Source of the DNA: Cinnamomum chago
Lineage: Eukaryota > Streptophyta > Magnoliopsida > Laurales > Lauraceae
DNA length: 64,000 nucleotides
Direction: 5' to 3'
Assembly: GCA_038049695.1 (NCBI GenBank)
Contig: CP142451.1
Location: 69,394,001 to 69,458,000 of the forward strand
How positions within the stretch are numbered: position 1 is the first letter of the stretch; each line of letters opens with the position of its first letter. Shown piece by piece: positions 47,001-59,000 of this stretch. Below the pieces are notes generated by a model. The model worked only from the letters and a program-made list of their open reading frames with translations, was not told where the DNA came from and did not search any database. A program made the translations under genes and the position numbers.

Positions 47001-50000
47001 TCACATAGACATAAAGGAAATTTTCTACAAGAAGCAAGTTAAAAAGGGACCATAAGGAACATTTAGTTGTCACAATAACACCAAAAAAAAAAAAAAAAAA
47101 CTGCATCAGCAAATATTGCATTTGAATTTAGCCAACTTCAATCCATAGGACCTCTTCAATAAAAGCAGAATAAATTAAATAGGCAGAGCAAAACAACCTT
47201 TGGACCGCTTTATTTCAATGATCTTGGAGTTTTAATTTGGAAAACATTTACAAAAATCCCTAATCAGGTCTGACAGATAACATCTAAAATCACAAACCTA
47301 TTTATAGGCTTTGAATAGAAGAAGAAAAGATGGTTAATGAAGGAGAGTAGGCTCCTGTCTCTGGGGGAAGTATAGGGCCAGGTATGGGAATTGGGAAGAT
47401 TTTGTATCAGTGCTTTAGTGTGTGTTTGCCGGCAAAGTTCCAATGCGGAATGGCTGAGGAGCATTTTATTCACTATGGTAGCATGGTAGATGCCTTAATC
47501 CATGCTCCCAGTAGAAGAGGCAAGGAATCATGTTTTGGTTTTGTAAGATTCAGAGAAAGGAAGCCAGCCCTCAAGGCCATTGATTCTTTGAATGGTTGCA
47601 CTCTTGGTGGAAGAAGGTTGGTGATTTATTTAGCTAGATTTGGTTAGGTTGACAGAAAGGATAGCCAGAGGATTCAAGTGAAACATTCTCTTCCTAAGCA
47701 GGGAAGATGATTGTTTCGTCTGATACAGTGGCATCTTGTAAACGTCATGATTAGGGATGGGAGCCCTCCTAGTCAGGAATTGAAATCTTTAGCTGATGCA
47801 ATTAGAGGCTATCATTCTAGGATACTTTAAAATATGCCACAATCATGTCATATTGTATCCAATACCTCACTTTTTATGTGTAAAATCTGTGTCCCTGTGA
47901 TATCCATGTCTAATCCAGGCATCATAGGTTAGAGGTGATGCATCTAAAGATGTGCACACCAGTTGAATTAGAAGAAGAGCTGTTGATAGTAATGCCAATT
48001 GGTTACCCAACAGGTTTTTGGGAATACTAAAGTGGCGAGGGGGCAATACCATCTATCCTAAGTCTTCTTGCAGCTGGTGGCTCACACAATGTACCAGTCA
48101 CTCGACTAGGAGGTAACAAGATCTTGTTATCCTTCAAAAGTTTAGAGGAAGTAGAACAGGCTCTCAGGGACCTTTTGTTTGAATTTTCTGAACAGTCTCT
48201 CTCTGAAGAAATGCCCGCCAGGCTCTCATCTCCTTAAAAGGATTGTCTGGGTGAAATGTTTTGGGGTTCCCTTACATGGCTCTTAGAACGTCATTCAAGG
48301 ACATTGGGAGGAGGATGGGCAAGGATTTAGAAGTGGGAAAGGAGACAGTAGATAGATTTGTGCCAGAATATGGGAGAACCGAATCTGTTTAATAATGGAA
48401 GAATACCAGTTCATCCGCAGGATATTTTTGGTGGAGACATACAGTAACTCTTTCACTGTTCCAGTGAGGGAAGACACTACAAAATCTAGGGCTTCTAAGT
48501 GGACGGAGTTGTATTCTCAGTGGTATTAGTGCTCGCATCCAAAGAAAAGCTGTTCTCCTGTTGAGACCAATGGTATTCTCAGTGGTGAAGGAGAATGCTT
48601 GGAGGATGATAGTCGTGGTTCAAAACCACAGTCGTAGTTGCCATCACAGTCAACTCTGAAAACCATTATGATGCGGCATCGCATTGCAGTTGGCGGTCCG
48701 TTGTGGTGCGAATTTCTGTTGGACACTAAAAAAAGACTTGGAAAAATATCCACAAAAACCCAGAATAGAGGAAAATGCTAGAAAACAATGTCTTTTTCAT
48801 TAGTACAAACTGTAAAGCAAAATACTGGTCCCCCTAAGTGATTCCATTTTGTATCGCTACTATGTAATCTTTGACTGTTAAATATGCTTTGCTTCAGTAT
48901 TTGATATTTTCCCCATCCTCATAATTTATAGATCCAACAAAGTATTTCACATTTAAAATCCAAACCATTCGAAAATAATTATCACAATTTATATTAGCTT
49001 TGTAAAAGATTTCACTTTCGTCAAAGTTGGGCTCACTGTCAAATTGACCATGCCACATATTTGTAGTGGTTTACATTTTTCATAAGTAGGCCTGTATAGG
49101 CGGTGTAAGTTTGATTAAAAAAAAAAGAGTTTAGACACTCAATTGAATTCTTTATTATTATATTCACGTCTTGTGTGATTGATGTGATAATGGGCCTAAA
49201 TCTTAGTGTAACAAAATTTGTTAAGGGCTTATTATAGAAGGGGACCAGCCTTTTAGATTTTCTTTAAGTTTATTAAAAGTTAAAATTAAACTTTTTTTAA
49301 GTGTATTAAGAGTTTTAATTAGAAAAAAAGTACCATTGAGCCCATCTAATGATTTAATAAAAAAAAAAGTAACATGAAGCGCATCAATTAAAAAGTCTAA
49401 TGGGATTTAGCAAAAAGAAAAAAAACAAAGGGGACCCACAAACATAAAAGAGAAAATCTAATGGGTCTTATGTGAAAAAAATTCTTATGCCCAGAACAGT
49501 TCCCAGTGTAATAATATGTGAAGAAGGGAGAGGAAGAAGAAGAAGATCAGTGGGAGAAGGTCTACCTCAATGGAGGATCGACTATTTGTATTTATAATTA
49601 GATTGTGCCTTAATCAAGGCTCTAAACATGCTAAGTATACAAATTAGAATAATCAAAGAATATCTCCTAATCTATACAAGGAAAGAAGAGGAAAGAAATC
49701 AGCTATACAATCTAAACAATATCCCACGTGAGGGATTATACATGGGCCTGGATGGGCCTAGGCCTAACTTAAAGGCCTGTTATCTTCTACACTCCCCCTC
49801 AAATTGATGTGGTAAGATGGAAAACATCAATTTGCAAGTGAGATCATGATGACGCTGTTTGGGAAGTGCTTTGGTGAAGATATCCGCCAACTGGTTAAAA
49901 GAAGAAACATGAGGCAGAGTTATCTTCCCAGTAACGATATGATGACGGATAAAGTGACAGTCAATCTCTATGTGCTTTGTTCTTTCATGGAAGACCGGGT

Positions 50001-53000
50001 TTTTGGCAATTCTGGTAGCACTAGTATTGTCCCCATGGAGAGGTGTGGAACTACCAACAAGAACACCCAATTCACACAGAAGGCGGCGGAGCCAGATAAT
50101 TTCAGCACTGGCGGAGGACATTGCCCGGTATTCTGCTTCAGCAGTAGACTTTGAGACAGTGGTTTGTTTCTTGCACTTCCATGAAATTAGAGACTTTTCA
50201 AGAAACATACACCAACCAGTAGTAGACCTCCGAGAGTCCGGACAGCCAGCCCAGTCAGCATCCGCATAAGCTGATAATTGCAGAGAAGTATTAGAAGGGA
50301 AAAAGAGACCATGATGAAGAGTTCCTTTAACATAGCGGAGGATGTGTAACGCAGCAGCAAGGTGCGGTTTGTGGGGATTGCTAACAAACTAGCTAACCGT
50401 GTGAACTGCATGAGAAATATCCGGCCGAGTCATAGTTAAGTAGAGCAAACTACCAACTATCTGTCGGAAAACAGATGGATCATCTAGGGGAGTGCCATCA
50501 TCGGAACTGAGTTTGGCCGACGTGATCAAAAGTATATTTGCCGGTGTATCAAAAGTGTGAGCATCATCAAGCCTGGCCGACGTGATCAAATCTGTCACAT
50601 ATTTGCGCTGAAAGACCCTAATGCCCGATTTGTTACGCACAAACTCAAGCCCCAGAAAGTAGGTGAGAGGACCAAGATCCTTCATTTTGAAGTGGCGAGT
50701 AAGGTGGTGTTTGAGATCCATAATACAGTATCATTGCCACTGATAATCATATCATCAACATATACTAAGAGGAATGTGTAGCCCTTCGATGTCCATCGCA
50801 GAAAGAGGGAACTATCAGAGTGACTTTGACGAAATCCGGCCTGAAGGATTGCTGCCCGGAATTTATCAAACCAAGCCCTAGGAGCTTGTTTAAGTCCATA
50901 AAGAGCTTTCCTCAATTTGTATACATGCTTTGGAGGACAAGCATAGCCGGGAGGAGGTTTTAAATAAACAGTCTCTCTCAAGTCCCCATGTAGAAAAGCA
51001 TTCTTGACGTCCATTTGCCATAGAGGCCAATTGCGGGCTGCCGCGACACAAAGAAGAGTACGAACAGTGGTCATTTTTGCCACCGGTGCAAATGTTTCCT
51101 CATAGTCAATTCCATATTCCTGCTTATAACCCTGTGCAACCAATCTGGCTTTGTAGCGATCAAGACTCCTATCAGAGTGTACTTTGACAGAGTATATCCA
51201 TTTGCTGCCAATCACAGAGGCTCCATCCGGGGCCGGTACCAATTCCCATGTTTGATTTGCTTCAAGAGCAACCAATTCCTCAGTCATAGCATCCTGCCAG
51301 TAAGCAATCTTGGAAGCCTGAGAATATGAGGTGGGTATAGGAGTACTATCCAAAGAAGTAAGAATAACAGAAAATCCATAGCGGTTAGGGGCAATAGAAA
51401 GACGACTAGAGCGTCGCAGAGAAAGAGTGCTATCAGAAGAAGTATTATTACCTGAAGATTCAGTAGGCGGCGCTGGGAGAGGATCAGGAGAGGGAGTCGC
51501 CAGAGGAGGGACCTTATTCCGCCGGACATAGACCTTGGGAAGAGGTGATGGAGAAGCAGACTCCGAGAATTATGGCAAATAAGATACAGCAATAGGATGA
51601 CTATCCAAATGTAAAGAAAAGAAGGGAATATGTTCCAAGAAAATAACATTACGAGAGATGCGCATGCGTTTTTCCATTTGATCATAACACAAAAAACCTT
51701 TGTGTTCATCACTGTAACCCAAAAAGACGCATTTAGCAGCCTGTGGAGATAACTTTGTGCGCTCAGTAGGAGGCAGATGAACAAAACACAGGCAACCAAA
51801 AACACGTAAGTGAGAGTATGAAGGGTTTTGACCAAAGAGAACTCCGTAAGGAGTAGTCTTGCCGAGTATAGTGCTAGGAAGACGGTTGATAAGATACACA
51901 GCAGTCTGTGCAGCATCGCACCAAAATTTGGGAGGGACTAAGGATGCAATCAACAAAGTACGAACAGTTTCAAGAATATGTCTGTTCTTTTGTTCCGCAA
52001 TCCCATTTTGCTGAGGAGTATGCGGACAAGATTTTTGGTGAAGAATTCCTTTATCAGAAAGGAAGGCAGAGAATTCATGAGACATGTATTCTCCACCGGA
52101 ATCTGATCTAAGAATTTTGATTGCTTTCTGAAATTGGGTTTGGACCATGTTATAAAAATTTTGAAAAATGGAGAAGACTTTAGATTTCATGCGCAGAAAG
52201 TAAATCCAAGTGTGACGAGAATGATCATCAATAAATGTCACATAGTATTTAAATCCTGTCCTACTCAGAGTAGGAGCAATTCCCCAAACATCTGAATGAA
52301 TAATGTCAAATGATGCCAAAGCACGAGCATTGTGAACAGGAAAAGGCAAAATATGACTTTTACTTAAGCAACAAGTTTCACACTTAGATTGAGATAAAGA
52401 GGACAACATTTTATTATCCACAGTAGAATCCAAACAACCAAATTTAAACAAGGAAAGTAACTGGGCATTGTTCACATGACCAAGACGTTTATGCCAAACA
52501 GTCCACAATTTATTGACATTAGAAGAAGCAGCAAAGAAGGAATGATTGCCCATGTCCAGCAAAAATAGGCGCCCGTGCTTACTCCCCGTCGCAATCACCT
52601 TCCCAGTTTGTCGCCCCTGTATGACACAACCAGAGGAAGAAAAATGAACAAGATAGCCCTCATCAATAAGTTGTCCTACAGAAAGTAAATTGGCTGATAA
52701 TTTTGGAACAAAGTAGACATTGGAAAGGGTGATGAACTGGCCAGTGACACTAGATAAAGTAATGGTACCAATTCCAGAAATGAGTAGTTGATCACCATTA
52801 GCAGTAGTAATTTTTTCGTTTCCAAGGTAAGGGTGGGAATCTGTAAAGCTATGTTCTACAAATGTCATGTGATTTGAGGCGCCTGAATCTAAAAACCATG
52901 TAGAAGAGGTGATAGAAGGAGAAAGAGATGTAGAAGAATGAAAGGCAGGAGATGCTATATGAGAATGAGGTTGATACCGACCACCAGCGAAGCTCATAGA

Positions 53001-56000
53001 TGCAGGGATGACGTCGTACTTGTCCATTTGCAAGAATGTAGTAGATAAGAGACTACAAAGCAAAACAGCTGAAGAAAGAGAGCAGCACACAAACCAACCA
53101 AAAGAAGGTGCTCTGATCTGTTATAAAAAGGCGAATACAACAGTATTTATACTAACACTGAACAGTATTTAATCAGCAGCAGCATCAACAGCATACAGCA
53201 GCAAGAGTAGAAAAGATCAAAGAAGTTACAGAGGCTTCCAAGTAGAAACAGAACACACAAAGTGCCACAGAGTGCAGAAATTGCACTAAAACAGTCCAGA
53301 CGACCTGAAAAATTGAGGTGGGATCCTTGTGTGGGGCCCACAAAGGGATCTGATTGGTGATCAGATCAGTAAATAGAGACCAGTATCCAATTTCCTTTCC
53401 AGCAGTTCAAGTTTCATCCAGATCCGATCAGAATTAGAAGAGACAACAGAGAAGCAGAAATTAAAAATCTGCTATGTATGAATGGTGACTACAGAAGTAA
53501 ATCAGCCCCAATAATGCAGCCCCAACAGTGAAATAATAGTGTAGCAATCAGGACACTAACAGCAGCAATAACACTAAGCAGTACCCAATTAAGCAGCCCT
53601 TACCAGTAACAAGCAGCATCAACAACAGCAGAAGAGAGCCCCCAGACAATGCTAGATAGCCCAGACAGTGCTAGACGAACTGGATTTATGGACCAGATCT
53701 GTTCGTGGGCCCCACAGGGTGATCAAAGCACAGATCAGGTTTGAAGATCTTAAAGAAGATCAAAGTTACTTCCTTCAGTCCAAGTATGATGAGATTTGGA
53801 TACAGATCCACAAATCTGGACGGTCTTGATGAAAACTATCTGACAAAACTTGATTAAAAATGACAGAGGAAGAAGTGGCTGGAACCTGCCTCAAAGGTGA
53901 TGGAAAAATTTCAGAAAAATCCTTAAAAAGATCCTCAAGGATAGTCGATCACAACTGTAGTGGTATCTTGGAGATACGAAGATGATCCGTGGTGGGCCAC
54001 TGTTGATCAGTGACAGTAACAGAGAGGATTTGCACGCCAGGAAGAAGATCCATGCCAGGAAGACTCAGTGGATCAATGAGAGAAAAAGATTGATCAATGA
54101 TAGAAGATGATAGAGCTCTGATACCATGTAATAATATGTGAAGAAGGGAGAGGAAGAAGAAGAAGATCAGTGGGAGAAGGTCTACCTCAATGGAGGATCG
54201 ACTATTTGTATTTATAATTAGATTGTGCCTTAATCAAGGCTCTAAACATGCTAAGTATACAAATTAGAATAATCAAAGAATATCTCCTAATCTATACAAG
54301 GAAAGAAGAGGAAAGAAATCAGCTATACAATCTAAACAATATCCCACGTGAGGGATTATACATGGGCCTGGATGGGCCTAGGCCTAACTTAAAGGCCTGT
54401 TATCTTCTACACCCAGAAGAGCTGGATGAACAGTGCACAGAATGCTCACAATAGGTACAGACAACCCTGTCGTCACTATGAAATTCGCAACGTGGGCCCC
54501 ACCAAGTGATCTGTTGACAGATCTGAGGATGGGGATGGGTGGACAGCAGATTTATGCAACTATCGGAAGCAGTCCCATTCAAAACTAATCCAGATCCAAG
54601 ATTTTGGACGGCTATGATGAAAACAAGTGGACAAAATTGAATTTCCACAAAAAAATGGTAGAAGGCCTACTTTTGATAATCCATAAATATTGAAAAAATC
54701 GTCATAAACAAGCAGAGATCCAGGCGACCAAGATGGGCTTATTCAGCTGATAGTGATGATGATCATAGGTGGGCCATGTCTGATCTGAAGGCTTCCAGAA
54801 CTTGGAAGATGACTAGGAGGATCCACAAATCCTTGGATCTTGAAAAAAAAAAAAACCCGAAGCACTAGGAGTTGTTGACCATGCTCTGATACCATGTCAT
54901 TCTGAGAGATGAAATACTGAACATAGAGAGAGAGAGAGATGCTGAATGTCGTGTCCCTGAAGGGTCGACTTGGTCTCCAGTATATAGGGGCTGAATGCTC
55001 TAATTACAGCACTAATTACAGCATCTAATCATGCCTTATTAAGGCAATACAATCTTAGATTCAAAATTGTAGCTAACAAATAAGGTATGTACACATGTAC
55101 TCTGACTAATGGTAAAATACATTGAATGAACCTAAATGGGCCTGCGATATTGGGCCTGGATTGACATATCTTACCTATATTTGTGTGATATTGGCCGATG
55201 CGATACTGAGAACCCATATAACAACAAGATATCGTCACTGTCCAGTCTAAATACCAGTACATATTGGCTGATACGTACCATTATCGGCCAATATTTCAAA
55301 CCATGCTGATAGTGCCTCTATTGGAGAGGACAATAATGCTAATGATGGTCTTTTTGTTCTCCGCTTTGTTTCCGACCAAGACGGGAATGGCACATCAGCA
55401 CTCTCTAAGCCGTCCTTGGTTACTGAAGTGGAAGCTTGCCATAGAGAGACAGTCTGTGCCTACTGTAGCTGTGGTAGATAGGGAAGATCCAGAGCACCAA
55501 TGCAAAGTTGTTATCTCGAATCTCGAGTAGGTAGTAACCTTACTCAGGCAGCTTGGAGAAGAAGGAAATAAGGGAGTGGTAGGTCTAGAGAGAAGGTGTA
55601 ATATCCTGAGTTACTGGACCAAGATTAGTTTGGCCCAGGTATGACTTTAGTTGATAAATTAGGATGAAATTAGAAGATAACTCACATGTAGAGTTTTAGA
55701 AAGGGAGGGAGTTGAATACTTCCTCTAATTAGGAAGTATAAGAGAACTTGGACTCTATCTCCCCATTATATATAGATAACCAACGACCCATAGATAGCAT
55801 TCTATTCTATTCTTCTTCCTTTGGAGAAAATTGTGAGAAAGAGTTTTTGGGCAGCAATTTAGGAGAAGGAGCAGCAGCTTGATGTCTTATTCGCGTCCAC
55901 ATATTGCAAAGGCGACAATCGTTTACCAAAGGTGAGTGGATCTTTCTAGTTAATGAGTTGATTAATTAAGATGATTGATATTTTTGTTGTGATATGAACA

Positions 56001-59000
56001 TTCTGTGTTGGGAAGATCTACTGATAAGAAATCATACGTTATGAGTATTCGATATTAAGAAGATCTGTTGAATCATATGTTATGTAATTTGCATTTCAAG
56101 CTCTGTTGAATCTCATGTGGGTGGTTAAGGGAGTGGTGCTAATAGACTTGGATGCAGGAATATGAAACAGATTTGAAAATCTGATGGAAAAATAGAGACG
56201 GTCGTTGAGTAGTTTTTGATATTGGAAAGCTGTGGGACCCCATGGCCCACTTGATCACAGATTAGGACCAGAGATCTGGTAGAGCATTGCTGGTCGACCA
56301 TGGAGGTGTTGGTCTTACAAAGATTGGATCTCGGTTGGGCCACCATCTAGTTAATTTTCAAGGTTCTGACGTGAATTGGATGGCAACAGGGATGAAGGTC
56401 GACAGCGATACTGGGACCCACTACTTGGTCTGATCAAAGATTAGGACCCCACATCATATTGGGGACCCTTAGTCGACCCTAGGAGTCTTAGACCCATGAG
56501 GAGTGGGTCCCATCTGGGCCCTCATCCAATGGGTGTAATGAAACAAGGCGACTGTTGCAGGATTCTTACAACTTCTTGTCGTCAGGCTTACTGGGACCCA
56601 CCTGAACACTCGATTGAAAATCAACTCCGAAGTGTGGGACCCTTGGGCGACCTTAGTGTAGTCGGACATCTTGGATTTGGACCAGTGGGTCCCACTATCC
56701 AACAGACTCAGAGTCCCAGGGGTGAAACTGATGGAAATAGACTCAAAGGTCGATAGTTGTTGTGGGACCCACTACCTAAGTTACCATAGATTAAGACCCC
56801 ACGTCTTGAAGTAGGCTCAGGGACGATCTGAATGGTGGTGGTCCCATGTGGCCTGGTCTCCATCTGCCCAGTTATCCAAGAACTTCAATTTTGTTAACAG
56901 TAAGGCTTATTTATGAATTCTAATTGTATTTGTTAAGCCTGTGGGGCCCAGTAAAGATATCTGATGGTGAATCCAATCCATTAAGAGTAAAGCCTATCCT
57001 TAGGCGACCTTGGACATTAGGTCTGATCTTGGTTTGGTCCAGTGGGACCCACTAGATTCTATAGTTGGAGTGCTACAGGCATGAAACATGCTCTGTTATG
57101 GGTTATGTGAGGACAAATGTGCTGAATAATGAATAGCACTAAATTTGTTATGTAATTACCATATGATCATTCCATCTAAATTAGTTGAAGTTTTATGTGA
57201 TTTATAATAGTTGGTATGGACTAATTGGGAATGTTAGTATGATTATGTTATCTTGTATATTATGCTATGAAGGTGGGCCATTTCCATATGATTCCTTAAA
57301 CTGTGATGATCAGAAGTGGGGCATTAATCTGATCAGGACTTGAATGGGACTGGTTCCACACTACGGATGTTGTACCAATTATTAATAATGAAATCTGGTT
57401 GCTATGAGATTATGAAATTATGCACTTGGTCCCAGACATGGGATGTTAGACTTAGTGTCCGGGCTGTTGTAGTGGCTGGTCCTTAGTGGACGTGAGTGGC
57501 CACTGAGTTGGCTGGTCCTTAGTGGACGTGTCTGATGAGACAGGGTCATAGTGACTGGTATGCATGTATACGATGGGCCTTTGAGGCGTGGTAATGTGCA
57601 TGGGCACGGATATGATATGTATATGAATGTACTTTTGATGGCATTTAATATATTGATTCAAATATGTTGATCATGTGATATTATGTTTTTATGCTGCTTC
57701 TGTAATAAGGAATATTCATTCACCAGTGATACTGATGTTGTGTTGCCCCCTTCAGGTAATTTTGTTGCGGGTGGGACAGAACAAGACGGCGTTCAGCACG
57801 TAGATTTTGGCTTGCGTGGCTGAAGAGAGAAAACGAGGAACATTCAAAAAATTGATAAAAGGATTAGCTTTTGTTTAGTAATTTACATAATATTTTAGTA
57901 TATTATTGATTTGAGTCAGGACATAGGAATTTGGATCATTCAGAGATTATTGATATTATTTGACTTTTATAATTTAATTGGAATTATAGTTTGATTTAAA
58001 TGCCAAATCTCTTATGTGAACTATTTGATAAATGTATGGTAAACATTGCCAAGTTATCATGATCCGGATATCCAACAAGGCCCCGGAATTTGGGTCGTGA
58101 CAGAAGGTACTTAAGGGTGGGACCTATCGCCCATTAATTTTTGGCCTTCCTCATCAACAAATCGCTGTCACTCTCAAGTAATGAAGATATTTCGCGTTGC
58201 ATTTCTCATTGAGCCATTTTTTACTCATAAAGGGTCCAAGTTTTTCATGCAGGCAGAGTGGCATGACAAGTCATCTTCTAACCTTGCTTGCTTGGGGCTA
58301 ATTCAGCAAAACCTTTCCCACACCTGAGTATGAGTCTAGTTTCACAACAGAAGCAAATTTGATTTGTTGAACTCGAGAAATTTAGTGTCAAACATACAGA
58401 AATGCCTATAGAGCAAAATCATGGACTCAAACCGCATAGTGGTGAACATTGAATGATCCTGGTTCTTATCAGAGGTTAGTTGGAAAACTTATCTACTTAA
58501 CCACTAAGCGACCAGATATCTCATATGTAGCAGGCATCTTTAGCCAATTTATGCATGCTCCTAGAAATGGACACTTGAAAGCTATTCCTCACATGCTGAG
58601 ATCTATAAAGAGGCCTCCAGGGAAGGTAATATTGTATAAATGGAATGGTCACATGAATGTAGAAGCATTGACTAATATAGAAGGGAAAGATCAATGACAG
58701 ACAGGAAATCTACAATAGGGTATTATGCCTTTTTGTTGGAAGTAATACTGTATCTAGGAAAAGGGGAAAAAAAAAAAGCTAGTTGTTGCATAGTCAAGTT
58801 CTGAGCAGAGGATAGTGCAATTTCTCTTGAGGCATGTGAAGTGTTATGTTGAAAACTTTACTTGGATTATACTATAGATAGCCCCATGATTCTACAGTGT
58901 CATAATCCAGAAACTGTTCATATTGCTTCAAATCCAGTGTACGCAAATGGAATCAATGCATCAATGCTAATTGTCATTACATTTGGGAAAGGTTACAAAT

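Larger units (their letters stand above)
49507..54411 (-). mobile_element. Young copia element C, 4.9 kb, identical LTRs
   Basis: Minus-strand element with 285-bp LTRs at 49507-49791 and 54127-54411 that read identical base for base. The primer-binding site TGGTATCAGAGC (minus, 54115-54126) directly abuts the 5' LTR. The purine tract (minus GAGGGGGAG, 49792-49801) abuts the 3' LTR. The TSD is CCCAG. Identical LTRs indicate very recent insertion. Pol is nearly complete but has two nonsense codons and one frameshift, and the gag/CCHC region is absent. Confidence 0.95.

Noticed and set aside
51284..51916. 210-codon Leu-rich minus-strand frame that looks membrane-like
   Set aside because: It overlaps the integrase C-terminus and RT lead-in of copia C in another frame. 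The true frame reads through this region, so this is a shadow.
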